A stretch of 64,000 nucleotides of DNA, taken from Nakamurella antarctica (GTDB taxonomy: Bacteria; Actinomycetota; Actinomycetes; Mycobacteriales; Nakamurellaceae). Positions within the stretch are counted from its first letter, which is position 1, and each line of letters begins with the position of its first letter. The position numbers and the translations under genes were made by a program. Below are positions 1 through 9,366 of the stretch, piece after piece. The stretch spans positions 2,170,001-2,234,000 of the forward strand of contig NZ_CP034170.1 of the NCBI RefSeq assembly GCF_003860405.1, given 5' to 3'. The notes under the pieces are model-generated. The model saw only the letters and a program-made list of their open reading frames with translations, had not been told where the DNA came from and ran no database searches.

Positions 1-1247
1 AGCTAACGATGCTGCAAGCAGCGCTGGCCGAGGGCAGTGCCGATCGGTCTTGCACGTTCGAGGCGTTTACCCGGCGGCTACCAGAGGGGAGGCGCTACGG
101 CGTAGTGGCGGGGATAGGCCGCGTCGTAGAGGCGCTGCACGACTTCACTTTCGGGGATGACGAACTCGCGCAGCTCGCACCCATTCTCGACGAAGCAACT
201 CTGACCTACCTCTCGAACTACCGCTTTGATGGCGACATCGACGCCTACCCCGAAGGCGAGCTGTTCTTCGCCGGCTCCCCTATCTTGACGGTCCGCGGAA
301 GCTTCGGATCGGCCTGCATCCTGGAGACGTTGATCCTGTCGATCCTCAACCACGACTGCGCCATCGCCTCCGCCGCAGCCCGGATGGTCTCAGTAGCGGC
401 TGGCAGGCGCCTGATCGAAATGGGATCGCGCCGTACCCACGAGGAATCTGCGGTTGCCTGCGCGCGCGCGGCTTACCTTGCCGGCTTCGGATCTACCTCG
501 AATCTGGAGGCGGGACGCCGCTACGGGATCCCCACCGGAGGCACCGCCGCCCACTCATTCACGTTGCTGCACGACACAGAAGAAGCCGCCTTCGTCGCGC
601 AGATCGCTTCTCTCGGGGTGGACACCACCCTGCTGGTTGACACCTACGACATCACCCAAGGCATCGCCACCGCGATCAAGGTCGCGGGCACCGATCTGGG
701 CGCCATCCGCATTGACTCGGGAGACTTGGGCGTACTGGCCAGAGCAGCTCGGGATCAGCTCGACGCGTTGGGTGCAACGAAAACGAAGGTAGTGCTCTCC
801 GGTGATCTCGACGAATATGCCATCGCGGCGCTTCGATCGGAACCTGTTGATGTCTACGGCGTTGGGACCTCCGTCGTCACCGGATCAGGTGCGCCTACCG
901 CGAGTATGGTCTACAAACTGGTCGAAGTGGATGGCCGGCCCGTCGCAAAACGCAGCGAAAACAAGAAGTCGTACGGCGGGCGCAAATCAGCGCTCCGCCG
1001 CTATCGCGACACGGGCACCGCCACCGAAGAGGTTGTCTACCTTGCTGACGGTCCTGCGCCCGAGAGCCTTGCGAACGACAAGATTTTGCCGCAGCCGCTC
1101 CTCCGTGCCGGCAAGCCCGTCGAAGGTCTACCGAAACTCCAGGACTCCCGGCAGCACCTTGCCGCCGCACTTGTCAGCCTGCCGTGGGCTGGACTAAAGC
1201 TCTCTCGAGGTGAGGCAGCCATCCCCACCACGTCGTTAATTCCCTGA
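1..1247 (+). CDS. pncB: Nicotinate phosphoribosyltransferase, 5' end outside window
   Basis: This enzyme makes nicotinate mononucleotide from nicotinate and PRPP with ATP hydrolysis, the entry step of NAD salvage. The frame is open back to the window edge and reads LTMLQAAL just before the first ATG at 9. That matches the conserved DHYELTML start of the family, so the true start lies upstream and about 15-25 residues are missing. Visible family motifs include RRLPEGRRYGVVAG near the N-terminus, the GTxAHSFTLLH stretch around residue 180 and the IRIDSGDLG phosphate-binding segment near residue 235. The adjacent downstream gene is the nicotinamidase pncA, which supplies nicotinate, so the pair forms the Preiss-Handler salvage route. 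Confidence 0.95.
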   Translation, partial: LTMLQAALAEGSADRSCTFEAFTRRLPEGRRYGVVAGIGRVVEALHDFTFGDDELAQLAPILDEATLTYLSNYRFDGDIDAYPEGELFFAGSPILTVRGSFGSACILETLILSILNHDCAIASAAARMVSVAAGRRLIEMGSRRTHEESAVACARAAYLAGFGSTSNLEAGRRYGIPTGGTAAHSFTLLHDTEEAAFVAQIASLGVDTTLLVDTYDITQGIATAIKVAGTDLGAIRIDSGDLGVLARAARDQLDALGATKTKVVLSGDLDEYAIAALRSEPVDVYGVGTSVVTGSGAPTASMVYKLVEVDGRPVAKRSENKKSYGGRKSALRRYRDTGTATEEVVYLADGPAPESLANDKILPQPLLRAGKPVEGLPKLQDSRQHLAAALVSLPWAGLKLSRGEAAIPTTSLIP

Positions 1248-1275
1248 CACCTACCTCTGATAAAGGATTTTGGAC

Positions 1276-1863
1276 ATGACTTGGACCTACACTCCCGCAA
1301 CGGCGTTGATTGTGGTCGATGTGCAGCACGACTTCGCCGACCCTGCGGGCTCGCTGTATGTGCAGGGCGGCGAGGATATTCTCCCGGGCGTTGCGGCCGA
1401 AATTGCGGCAGCAGAAGCCGCTGGCGGCCTCATTGTCTATACCCAGGACTGGCATCCGGAGTCCACGCCACACTTCGCCAAAGACGGCGGAATATGGCCG
1501 GTGCACTGCGTTATCGACAGCATGGGCGCAGCATTCGCACCGGGATTTCCCATCGTCGGCCCTGTGGTGCGCAAAGGCTCCGGGCCCGAAGACGGCTACT
1601 CGGGATTCTCCGTCAAACACCTGGAAACCGGTGTGGTCCGCGGCACCGAACTGTCCACCATTCTGGACGAGAACGGGATCATGTCCATTGTGGTGATCGG
1701 CTTGGCCGGCGATTGGTGTGTCAAAGAAACCGCCATAGACGGCGTGAAGCTCGGATACGACGTTGCCGTCCCGCTCGCTCTCACCCGGTTCGTTGAGTTG
1801 CGGGCCGGTGACGGCGAAGCGGCGGTGGCTGCAATGCGGGAAGCGGGCGTCAAGCTCATCTGA
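1276..1863 (+). CDS. pncA: Nicotinamidase/pyrazinamidase
   Basis: PncA is a cytoplasmic cysteine hydrolase that deamidates nicotinamide to nicotinate. In mycobacteria it also activates the drug pyrazinamide. The 195-residue product keeps the catalytic triad (D15 in VVDVQHDF, K100, C148 in GDWCVKE) and the metal ligands D58 and H60 (TQDWH), H66 and H77. A TTG at 1270 opens the frame slightly earlier. The ATG at 1276 is preferred because the AAAGGA at 1262-1267 stands 8 nt before it but only 2 nt before the TTG. The gene lies 28 nt after pncB on the same strand, so co-transcription is likely. Confidence 0.95.
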   Translation: MTWTYTPATALIVVDVQHDFADPAGSLYVQGGEDILPGVAAEIAAAEAAGGLIVYTQDWHPESTPHFAKDGGIWPVHCVIDSMGAAFAPGFPIVGPVVRKGSGPEDGYSGFSVKHLETGVVRGTELSTILDENGIMSIVVIGLAGDWCVKETAIDGVKLGYDVAVPLALTRFVELRAGDGEAAVAAMREAGVKLI

Positions 1864-1890
1864 TAACGACGGTCCCCGATTTGAAGCCTG

Positions 1891-2523
1891 CTAGCGCACC
1901 AAGGTCACCATGCGGGCAGCGAGCCCGACGAATACCGTGCCAGCCACGCGATCGAGAGCTCGGCGCACCTTGGCGCGCGCAAAGAACCCTTTTGCACGGT
2001 GCGCTGCCAATGCCAGACAGACGAACCAGGCGGTATCAATGACGATCATGATCGCAGCAAGGAACATCGTTGTTGACAAGACAGGTGCGCCTGCAGGAAT
2101 GAATTGTGGGAAGAACGCCAGACAGAAAACCATAGCTTTTGGGTTGGCCAGGTTTGTCAGCAAGCCGACACCAAAGCCCCGCCACGCACGCTGGGTCCCG
2201 ACCAGTTCCGAATCTACCGGGCCACTGACCATCGCGAAGCTCGCGCGCCAGGCCTGGATCCCCATCCACAAAAGCACAATGGCACCCACTATTTTCAGCA
2301 CTGTGAATGCGCCCGGACTAGCCGCTACCAACCCTGCGACTCCGATGCCTGCCAGACTCACCCAACAAAAGACGCCAAGCTCGATCCCGGCCAGCACAGC
2401 GACAGACGACCGAAACCCATGAATCGCCGAATGGCGCACAATCAGGGCGGTTGCTGGCCCGGGGCTCAGTGTGATGAGGGAGGTCGCAAGGAGGAACGGA
2501 GCGAGCTGGGCACCGGTGAGCAT
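1891..2523 (-). CDS. LysE/RhtB family amino-acid exporter
   Basis: This is an integral membrane exporter of the LysE superfamily, which pumps amino acids or derivatives out of the cell. The product is about 210 residues with hydrophobic segments and the family signature SPGPATALIV near the N-terminus, followed by a charged turn and a GxxLGVFxW helix. The frame opens from a TTG at 2559, but the ATG at 2523 gives the usual family length and start (MLTGAQLAPFLLA). No clear Shine-Dalgarno sequence decides between them. It is convergent with pncA and lies just downstream of the pth2-type gene. The substrate cannot be read from sequence. Confidence 0.85.
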   Translation of the reverse strand: MLTGAQLAPFLLATSLITLSPGPATALIVRHSAIHGFRSSVAVLAGIELGVFCWVSLAGIGVAGLVAASPGAFTVLKIVGAIVLLWMGIQAWRASFAMVSGPVDSELVGTQRAWRGFGVGLLTNLANPKAMVFCLAFFPQFIPAGAPVLSTTMFLAAIMIVIDTAWFVCLALAAHRAKGFFARAKVRRALDRVAGTVFVGLAARMVTLVR

Positions 2524-2582
2524 CAGCAGATAATGACAGCACCTGGCACCTCCCAGCAACCGAATGAGACTGCGCAGGATGG

Positions 2583-3497
2583 CTAGATCGCTGATGCGTC
2601 CGCGATGACGGTGACAGTGCCTGGCGCGATCTCCGTGAAGCCGGCATCACGCACTGCTACCAACCCGTGCGACCAGGCTGCTTCCGGTGCGGCGACCGAT
2701 GCGGCCAACAGTGCCCACTGTCTGCCATCGGCTCGCCTCACCTGCGTCTGCAAGCCCGTTTCCCACCACCGCCTAAGACGCTCCTGCTGCACTCGCGCCA
2801 TCAACGCGGCGGCGATCATTCCAGCATGGCCCGTTTGCGCCATGGCTTTGCCCGCCGTCATCTGCACGTGAGGCGGCAGCCACATCAGCAATGACGGTGC
2901 TTCACGAATCGCCTCTTTCTGATCCCCTAAAGCGATCAGTTCGCGGTTGCATGCGGCTCGCACACCGCCCGCTCCGCCGACGTCCAGATCGGTCGCCACA
3001 TCGGTACCACCTACCTGGAGCTTGGAGATCCGGGGGTCAAGGTCAGTGACCAACCCAGGCACGATCGCATGCACCTGCGTACTGGGGCCTTGGAATCCGC
3101 CTGCCGTGATGGTGATCCCGGGAAGTTCTGCAGCGGCCACCCACTGGATACCCCGGGCTCGCCGCGTGACTTTGCGGATATGTGCCGCGCAGTAGGACGA
3201 CATCGCGTCGAACCACACACCACCCGGTGCTGCACGGGGGTCGAGGGACAACGCGGTCGCTGCTGTCGCTGCGCCTGCTAGAGCTGCCGACCACAGCGGC
3301 GGGTCGCTTCGCTCCATCCGCAAGATTAACGGCATTGACCGGACGTCGCACGCTGCCTCGTCGCGATCCAGGAGAACCTGGTGTGCATCCATCCCCAGCC
3401 AATACCCGTATCGCGCGGCTAACGGGGCGAGTGCGGCGCCAAGGACCGGCGGACCAGGCGGTGCGGTGTGGTCCGGGCCTGGGTCCGGGTTGCTCAT
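2583..3497 (-). CDS. Pth2-family peptidyl-tRNA hydrolase, actinobacterial long form
   Basis: The C-terminal half carries the Pth2 fold: GKAMAQTGHAGMIAA near residue 215, and VRDAGFTEIAPGTVTVIA at the C-terminus. Pth2 enzymes release peptides from peptidyl-tRNA that drops off the ribosome. At 304 residues it is much longer than archaeal Pth2 (about 120). The N-terminal 150-200 residues are a poorly conserved extension found in actinobacterial homologues. Its ATG overlaps the serB stop by 4 nt (ATGA), so it is translationally coupled to serB. That pairing is conserved in related actinobacteria. The hydrolase activity of the long form is inferred from the family. Confidence 0.8.
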   Translation of the reverse strand: MSNPDPGPDHTAPPGPPVLGAALAPLAARYGYWLGMDAHQVLLDRDEAACDVRSMPLILRMERSDPPLWSAALAGAATAATALSLDPRAAPGGVWFDAMSSYCAAHIRKVTRRARGIQWVAAAELPGITITAGGFQGPSTQVHAIVPGLVTDLDPRISKLQVGGTDVATDLDVGGAGGVRAACNRELIALGDQKEAIREAPSLLMWLPPHVQMTAGKAMAQTGHAGMIAAALMARVQQERLRRWWETGLQTQVRRADGRQWALLAASVAAPEAAWSHGLVAVRDAGFTEIAPGTVTVIADASAI

Positions 3498-4699
3498 ACC
3501 CGCGGAGATCTGGCGTGGTACCCGTCTTCCGCGTCTGCAGCCTCTACCTCGTCACGGCTGATCCCGAGGATAAAGAGCACCGGATCCAGGAATGGTTGAT
3601 TCAGTGCGGTATCGGCGCATTCCGCGACAATGGGCTTTGCGTTGAACGCGATACCCAACCCGGCGGCGGCGAGCATGTCGATGTCGTTGGCGCCGTCTCC
3701 GACGGCTACTGTCTGGTTCATCGGCACACCGGATTCCATCGCGAATCTTGCCAGCGCCCTTGCCTTACCCTGCCGATCGACCACCTCGCCCACAACCCGT
3801 CCCGTCAGTCGTCCGTCCACCACTTCCAATGTGTTGGCGGCGACGAAATCGAGATTGAGTTCTTTCACGAGGTGCCCCGTCACCTGGGTGAAACCGCCCG
3901 AAACGATGCCACACCGATACCCCAGCCGTTTGAGTGTGCGAATCGTCGTCCGCGCTCCGGGCGTGAGCTCCAAACTGCTGCCGACCTCGTCGAGAACCGC
4001 GGCATCCAACCCCGCCAGCATGGCGACCCGGCGGTGCAGTGACTCTGCAAAGTCCAGCTCACCGCGCATTGCGGCCTTCGTGATCTCCTCTACTTCGGCG
4101 AGACGCCCCGTGTGGTCTGCGAGCAACTCGATCACCTCACCCGTAATCAGCGTCGAGTCGACGTCAAAAACGATCAGCCGTTTCGAGCGCCGCGCCAGGC
4201 CCGCTCGCTGAACCGCCACATCAAAACCTGCTGCTGCGCCGATCTTCGTGACGGCCAGCCGCAGCTCTTCGTCATCCGGAGCGGTCACGAATAGCTCGAT
4301 ACCGGTGACCGGGTAATCAGCAATGCGTTTAATGGTTTCAATGTTGACGCCGAGCTCGCCGAATCTCCGAGCAAGATCCCCGATAGCTTTGGCCTGCAAC
4401 GGTTTCCCCATCACTACCAGGACATGGGTTGACGTGTCCCTGCCGCTTTCAAGATCGCCGCCGATCGACACCTGCAGTTGCATGCCGATAGAAGCCATGC
4501 CTTGTTCGACCGCTTCCTGGAGGGATTCCGGGTCGCCCCCAGTACTAACAAGCACGCCGAGGGTCAACTGCCCGCGGACCACCACCTGGTCGACGTCCAG
4601 GACATCTGCGCCATGCCGGCTGAGCATCCCGAACAACACACCTGTAACCCCGGGCCTATCGCGTCCAGACACAGTAAATAGCACCGAACTTTTCGCCAT
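3494..4699 (-). CDS. serB: Phosphoserine phosphatase with two N-terminal ACT domains (SerB2 type)
   Basis: This HAD phosphatase catalyses the last step of serine synthesis (phosphoserine to serine). Residues 1-80 and 90-165 look like tandem ACT domains, which bind amino acids and allow feedback control. The HAD domain follows, with motif I VFDVDSTL (nucleophile D179, acid/base D181), motif II VSGGF and motif III/IV GDGANDIDM. At 401 residues it matches M. tuberculosis SerB2, Rv3042c. The upstream neighbour is ctaD, as in mycobacteria. It overlaps the downstream pth2-type gene. Confidence 0.95.
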   Translation of the reverse strand: MAKSSVLFTVSGRDRPGVTGVLFGMLSRHGADVLDVDQVVVRGQLTLGVLVSTGGDPESLQEAVEQGMASIGMQLQVSIGGDLESGRDTSTHVLVVMGKPLQAKAIGDLARRFGELGVNIETIKRIADYPVTGIELFVTAPDDEELRLAVTKIGAAAGFDVAVQRAGLARRSKRLIVFDVDSTLITGEVIELLADHTGRLAEVEEITKAAMRGELDFAESLHRRVAMLAGLDAAVLDEVGSSLELTPGARTTIRTLKRLGYRCGIVSGGFTQVTGHLVKELNLDFVAANTLEVVDGRLTGRVVGEVVDRQGKARALARFAMESGVPMNQTVAVGDGANDIDMLAAAGLGIAFNAKPIVAECADTALNQPFLDPVLFILGISRDEVEAADAEDGYHARSPRV

Positions 4700-4760
4700 C
4701 GAAAGACTCCTCGCTCGAGAAACAGCAGGCAGGCCTCATCACAGACCCGTACGCAACGAA

Positions 4761-4786
4761 TCCCGCTGCCTCGATTGGCAGCGGGA
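4761..4786 (-). terminator. Hairpin downstream of ctaD
   Basis: A perfect 10-bp inverted repeat (TCCCGCTGCC / GGCAGCGGGA) with a 6-nt loop lies between ctaD and serB. It is placed to end the ctaD transcript. The following T-run is weak, so partial read-through into serB is possible. Confidence 0.6.
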
Positions 4787-4804
4787 CTCGTCACAACAGA
4801 TTCG

Positions 4805-6544
4805 TCAGAGGGACTCGGGGATCCTGACATGATCGCTGGATTCAAGATCGTCCAGCGGCTTCCAGTCCCGATTCGGGTGCGCTTCGTGCTTGAGCCGTTC
4901 CACCATGTGCGGGTGGTGCAACTCGAACGCTGGGCGCTCGCTACGGATTCGCGGGAGCGAAAGGAAGTTGTGCCGTGGCGGCGGTGAACTCGTTGCCCAC
5001 TCGAGCGAGTTGCCGTAGCCCCACGGGTCATCAGCGGTGGTGATCTCGCCATGACGCCAAGACCTGATGACGTTCCATACGAACGGCAATACTGAGGCTC
5101 CCAAGATGAAGGATCCGACAGTAGAGATGACATTGAGCGTTGTGAAGCCGTCGGAAGGAAGATAGTCCGCGTAGCGACGCGGCATACCCATGTTGCCCAG
5201 CCAATGCTGCACCAGGAAGGTGAGGTGGAACCCGATGAACGTCAGCCAGAAATGCATCTTCCCGAGGCCTTCGTCAAGGAATCTGCCCGTCATCTTCGGG
5301 AACCAAAAGTAGATCCCACCGAAGGTTGCGAAGACGATCACGCCGAACAACACGTAATGGAAATGCGCTACCACGAAGTAGCTATCGGAGACGTGGAAAT
5401 CGATTGCCGGGGCAGCGAGAATGACGCCCGTCAAGCCTCCGAACAGGAAGGTGACCAGGAACCCGCACACGAACAGCATGGGTGTTTCGTATGTCAACTG
5501 CCCCTTCCACATAGTGCCAATCCAGTTGAAGAACTTCAGACCGGTCGGCACCGCGATCAGGAACGTCATCATGCTGAAGAACGGAAGCAACACACCGCCC
5601 GTGGCGTACATGTGGTGCGCCCACACCGCAACTGACAGTGCAGCGATGGAGATGGTGGCAAATACCAGGCCGCGATATCCGAAGATTGGCTTCCGGCTAA
5701 ACACGGGAATGATTTCGGAGACGATGCCGAAGAATGGCAAAGCGAGGATGTAGACCTCAGGATGGCCGAAGAACCAGAACAGGTGCTGGAAGAGAATCGC
5801 TCCACCGTTTGCCGGGTCGAAGACATGGGAACCGAAGTGTCTATCGGCCGCCAGTCCGAACAAGGCTGCGGTAAGAACTGGGAAAGCAACCAAAACTAGG
5901 ATGGAGGTGATCAGGATGGTCCAGGTAAAGGCAGAAATCCGCCACATCGTCATACCCGGTGCACGCAGGCAGATGATCGTCGTGATCATGTTGACGGCGC
6001 CGAGAATGGTGCCGAGACCACCGACTGCTAGACCCATGATCCACAGATCACCGCCGACTCCTGGCGAGTTCTCCACGCCGGACAACGGCGTGTAAGCGGT
6101 CCAGCCGAACGCAGCCGCTCCGCCGGGAGTGAAGAATCCGGACAGCGCAATAAGGGCACCGAAAAGGAACAGCCAGTAGGAGAACGCATTCAACCGGGGG
6201 AAGGCGACGTCGGGCGCGCCGATCTGCAGCGGCATGATGAAGTTCGCGAAGCCGAAGACGATCGGGGTTGCGTAGAACAACAACATGACAGTGCCGTGCA
6301 TGGTGAACAGCTGGTTGTACTGATCATTCGACAGGAACTGCATCCCAGGCTGCGCCAGCTCGGCGCGCATCAGCAGCGCCATGACGCCGCCGATCATAAA
6401 GAACGTCATGCACGTAACGATGTACATGATGCCAAGGGTTTTATGGTCTGTCGTCTTCAACATTGACAGGAACTTGGTGCCCCGAGCAGCGCGTTGGACC
6501 GTAACGGGCCTACTCACAACAGGGCGGGGAGCGAGGGCGGTCAC
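4805..6544 (-). CDS. ctaD: Cytochrome c oxidase subunit I
   Basis: CtaD is the catalytic subunit of the aa3 terminal oxidase in the cytoplasmic membrane, reducing oxygen to water while pumping protons. The 579-residue product has about 12 membrane helices. Metal and heme ligands are visible: the histidine in FTMHGT, the CuB HPEVY with the cross-linked Tyr, the WAHHM pair, and VAHFHYV. The C-terminus ([16 protein letters not shown]) matches mycobacterial CtaD. The frame is open to 6700, but the GTG at 6544 is chosen: GGAGG at 6551-6555 sits 6 nt upstream, and the protein then starts like its homologues. The serB2-ctaD neighbourhood matches Rv3042c-Rv3043c. Confidence 0.96.
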   Translation of the reverse strand: MTALAPRPVVSRPVTVQRAARGTKFLSMLKTTDHKTLGIMYIVTCMTFFMIGGVMALLMRAELAQPGMQFLSNDQYNQLFTMHGTVMLLFYATPIVFGFANFIMPLQIGAPDVAFPRLNAFSYWLFLFGALIALSGFFTPGGAAAFGWTAYTPLSGVENSPGVGGDLWIMGLAVGGLGTILGAVNMITTIICLRAPGMTMWRISAFTWTILITSILVLVAFPVLTAALFGLAADRHFGSHVFDPANGGAILFQHLFWFFGHPEVYILALPFFGIVSEIIPVFSRKPIFGYRGLVFATISIAALSVAVWAHHMYATGGVLLPFFSMMTFLIAVPTGLKFFNWIGTMWKGQLTYETPMLFVCGFLVTFLFGGLTGVILAAPAIDFHVSDSYFVVAHFHYVLFGVIVFATFGGIYFWFPKMTGRFLDEGLGKMHFWLTFIGFHLTFLVQHWLGNMGMPRRYADYLPSDGFTTLNVISTVGSFILGASVLPFVWNVIRSWRHGEITTADDPWGYGNSLEWATSSPPPRHNFLSLPRIRSERPAFELHHPHMVERLKHEAHPNRDWKPLDDLESSDHVRIPESL

Positions 6545-6833
6545 TACGATCCTCCAGCTAATCGGCGTACTGGCAACACAGGAAATCTTACTCTTCGCGA
6601 GCCGCCGCGCACAGGGCGCGATCGAGATTGTGAAGCTGTAGACGAGCTTAGTCCGAGATTGGGCGAGAGGTGCGCCGGGGTCCGCGCGGCGGCGCGCCAC
6701 ATTTTGAGGGGGCCATCACGATCGGCGCCGATGACGGCCCTCCCGGACCACATTCATGGGCTCCGAAAAGGAGAAGGATGTTCCCTTCATCACGACGCCA
6801 CGAACGAGTAGCTGAAGGTACATACGTGGAACG
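6545..6833. other. Intergenic region upstream of ctaD
   Basis: About 290 bp without a supportable gene. Open frames here are shadows of ctaD or run through the tRNA. It presumably holds the ctaD promoter, but I see no clear -35/-10 pair. Confidence 0.6.
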
Positions 6834-6863
6834 AAAAAAGCTCTGACCCTCAGGTCAGAGCTT
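6834..6863 (-). terminator. Rho-independent terminator of tRNA-Ala
   Basis: Read on the minus strand, the stem AAGCTCTGACC / GGTCAGAGCTT is followed by a run of six T. It lies about 50 nt downstream of the tRNA-Ala 3' end and is a textbook intrinsic terminator. Confidence 0.85.
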
Positions 6864-6915
6864 CTTCGAAACGATCCGTGCTTGGCATCTCCGTTATCCG
6901 GGATGCTGCCAAACA

Positions 6916-6991
6916 TGGTGGAGCTGAGGGGACTCGAACCCCTGACCCCCACACTGCCAGTGTGGTGCGCTACCAGCTGCGCCACAGCCCC
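6916..6991 (-). tRNA. tRNA-Ala (anticodon GGC)
   Basis: The minus strand folds into a full cloverleaf: acceptor GGGGCTG paired with CAGCTCC, D-arm GCGC, anticodon stem CCACA/TGTGG with loop CTGGCAG, and T-loop TTCGAGT. The anticodon GGC lies at 6956-6958. The 3' CCA appears to be encoded (6916-6918), unlike in the tRNA-fMet and tmRNA genes of this window. Confidence 0.95.
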
Positions 6992-7060
6992 GTGCTGCCC
7001 TACGAGATTACCAAGCCCGGCCCGCGCATTCCTAATTGGCCGGTCAGCGCGGTGCGGTAG

Positions 7061-7990
7061 CTAGGAAGCCAAGAGATTGGTCAGCCAGTTGACGTCGTCA
7101 GTATTAACTCCTTTGTTTCCCACCAACACGACCGGGGCACCTACCCCTCCCAGGGCTTGAGTCAACCGCGCCTCGCTCGCGGTGTTCGCAGCAGCGGCTG
7201 CCGCGGTATCCCCGCCTCGCAGACAGGCCAGAGCCTTTCCCACTGCGGCTTCGTTGCCCGTGGCACCCACAGCAGTGCGAGCCTGCGTCAATTGGTCTAC
7301 GAGTTGCTCGGTGCTCAGGTCTGTGAAGGTGTTCTCCTGTGGCTGCACATCCTGTGCGAAGAGTTGTTCGTGGAAACGCGAAAATGTACCCGGTTCCGGT
7401 CCGAGGTTGGTGGCTACGCACAGTTGGGCAGCCGCGGCGCGGGTCGAGTAGGTCTGGGTGATTGAACGTGCGTCCAAGTAGGTCAGCAGGTGATAGCGCA
7501 CGGTCAGCTTGCCCTCATCCATTGCTTGGGCGATTTGCTGGCCGTACTGCCGCTCGAACTGACCGCAGTTCGCGCATAACGCGTCGGTGAAATAATCAAT
7601 GCTCACAGGCGCAGTTTTTGTTCCCACTGCGATGACGCCGTCGATAACCGTGGCAGTGGTTGATGTCGCGCTGCCGTATCCGTCGTTCTGAATCGCCGTA
7701 TTCACCTTGTTCAGGACCAGACCCACCACCAGTACAACAGCCATCACCACCACCACGATGCCGCCGATGATGAGCTGCTTCGACTGTGGACCAGCCTTCC
7801 GTTCCGAGGCCACGGATTGTCTTTTGATCGCACTACCCGCAGGGCCGCTACCGACGGCTGTCCGAAGCTCAGCGGGCGGCGGCGCAATCCAGCCAGGACG
7901 GACGGCGGTCTCCCCTTGGTCCGGCTCCGCCGGTAGCGGCTCATCCGCCGCAGGGGTATCGGAAACGTCATGCGGATCGCGGCTTACCAC
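7061..7990 (-). CDS. Membrane-anchored DsbA/thioredoxin-fold protein
   Basis: The 309-residue product has a Pro- and acid-rich cytoplasmic tail, one membrane helix near residues 72-92 (a long run of I/V/G), and an extracytoplasmic thioredoxin-like domain of the DsbA/Thioredoxin_4 type. The active-site motif is CxxC in the form CANC, after the typical DALC start. Such proteins assist disulfide formation or reduction in exported proteins. The GTG start at 7988-7990 has an AAGGTGA about 8-10 nt upstream. It lies downstream of the FKBP lipoprotein gene on the same strand, so both may serve protein folding outside the membrane. The direction of the redox reaction is not visible. Confidence 0.85.
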   Translation of the reverse strand: MVSRDPHDVSDTPAADEPLPAEPDQGETAVRPGWIAPPPAELRTAVGSGPAGSAIKRQSVASERKAGPQSKQLIIGGIVVVVMAVVLVVGLVLNKVNTAIQNDGYGSATSTTATVIDGVIAVGTKTAPVSIDYFTDALCANCGQFERQYGQQIAQAMDEGKLTVRYHLLTYLDARSITQTYSTRAAAAQLCVATNLGPEPGTFSRFHEQLFAQDVQPQENTFTDLSTEQLVDQLTQARTAVGATGNEAAVGKALACLRGGDTAAAAAANTASEARLTQALGGVGAPVVLVGNKGVNTDDVNWLTNLLAS

Positions 7991-8016
7991 CTTGAACGCT
8001 CACCTTCTATTGCCGA

Positions 8017-8048
8017 GTTTGCGGCGCATCACAGGATGCGCCGCAAAC
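8017..8048 (-). terminator. Long perfect hairpin between FKBP and thioredoxin-fold genes
   Basis: A 13-bp perfect stem (GTTTGCGGCGCAT / ATGCGCCGCAAAC) with a 6-nt loop follows the FKBP gene stop at 8107. There is no T-run, so it is either a weak terminator or an mRNA-stabilising hairpin between the two genes. Confidence 0.6.
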
Positions 8049-8106
8049 TATGTCGGTCTGCGCAGACAGGAATGCAGCCCGAGAGATCAGTCGAAACCGG
8101 TCGGAG

Positions 8107-9186
8107 CTACTTCGCTGCAGGAGCTTGGTACACAACGTCCATCACGAAGATGGACGCGGGGTTAGCCGGAACAGCTGCCGCTGAAGCCGACGCCGGGATT
8201 TCAGGGGTCGCCGGAATTTGGAGCATGATGCGACTGCCCACCGGAATGCCGAGCAGACTTTGGAGTTCCGGGATACCACCGAGGGTGATTTTTTGGGGAC
8301 CACCATTTTCCCAGGTTGTCCCCGCTTTTTTACCGTCATATCCGTAGCTTGCGAATTGCAGGAACGCATCGCCGGCAACCAGCGGCGCACCGGTGCCCTT
8401 GGCGAGGATTGTTGTCACGATGCCAGCTGGCTCGGCCGTCCCCGCGGGGACGGTCACTGTCGGGAAGGCGCCCAGTGCGCCTTCAACGGTCGGTAGACCT
8501 GCAGGTGGTGTCTGCACAGCCGCATCGGCCTGGCCCATTTTGTTGGCGCTGAGCGCAGCGATGACGTCGACCACGAAAACGAGAGTGTCAGTACCCAAAA
8601 TTGTTGGTGCACGGCCAGCAGTTCCATACCCATCCGATGGGGAGAGCGTGAGCAACACTCGCGAACCCTCGGCGACGCCAAGCAATCCGGTGTCCCACCC
8701 TTTCACGACCGATCCCTTTCCGATGGTGAAATCGAACGGGGTCTTTCCTGCGGCAAATGAAGTATCGAACGGGGTGGTGCCTCCCCAGACCACACCGTAA
8801 TAGTTGACGACCAGCACGTCCCCGGTAGCGACGGCGGGCCCGTTGCCCTGCGAAAGGGTCTGGATGTTGAGCTTGGGCGGAGCGGGGGTACTCGGGAAGG
8901 TAACAGTGGGCAACTCACCGAATTTGCCGGTAACAGACGGCATTTCTGCCGCTGGAATATCCGCATTAGCAACAGTAGCGGCGGGGGTCTCCGGCCCATT
9001 CACAGGCGCGGTTGGGTCTGCAACGACAGCGGCTGGCGCACTAGCGCTCCCCTCCCCCGTCGGACCCGACTGATTACTGGCGCTTGCTTGACTGGTCGAG
9101 TCAGCGCTCGAGGCGACAACGGGGGTGGAGCCACAGGCAGCGAGAGCCAACAGGGGCAGGACGACAAGCACAGTGCGGATACGCAT
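8107..9186 (-). CDS. FKBP-type peptidyl-prolyl isomerase lipoprotein
   Basis: The N-terminus is a lipoprotein signal: basic MRIR, a hydrophobic core, and lipobox LAAC with Cys18, followed by a Ser/Pro/Ala-rich linker. An FKBP domain (roughly residues 110-240) shows the core features GDVLVVNY, FDTSF, GKGSVVKGWDTGL, VLLTLSPSDGYG and TLVFVVDV. A second, diverged FKBP-like module (about 250-355) retains GDAFLQFASYGYDGK and SRIMLQIP but has lost most active-site residues. The protein is expected on the outer face of the membrane, helping exported proteins fold. Confidence 0.88.
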   Translation of the reverse strand: MRIRTVLVVLPLLALAACGSTPVVASSADSTSQASASNQSGPTGEGSASAPAAVVADPTAPVNGPETPAATVANADIPAAEMPSVTGKFGELPTVTFPSTPAPPKLNIQTLSQGNGPAVATGDVLVVNYYGVVWGGTTPFDTSFAAGKTPFDFTIGKGSVVKGWDTGLLGVAEGSRVLLTLSPSDGYGTAGRAPTILGTDTLVFVVDVIAALSANKMGQADAAVQTPPAGLPTVEGALGAFPTVTVPAGTAEPAGIVTTILAKGTGAPLVAGDAFLQFASYGYDGKKAGTTWENGGPQKITLGGIPELQSLLGIPVGSRIMLQIPATPEIPASASAAAVPANPASIFVMDVVYQAPAAK

Positions 9187-9366
9187 AGATTCCTCAAACT
9201 CGTAGAAGGCAACCGGCCAAGCTTACGGGGCAAGAGTGTGGGTTCGCTGCGAGCTGCGTGGCGCGGAGGATTCGCCTTCGCTGTTACACGCGCAAACAGT
9301 GAAGCGGATCGGGTACCCGATGGCTAAGTGGCGCGCGAGGACCCGCGCGCATCCTAGGCTGAACCC

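Noticed and set aside
6545-6700. Extension of CtaD to 631 residues
   Set aside because: GGAGG at 6551-6555 and homologue length support the GTG at 6544.
6716-6985. An 89-residue minus-strand frame beginning MAQLVAHHTGSVGVRGSS
   Set aside because: It is a translation of the tRNA-Ala gene itself, a well-known false protein.
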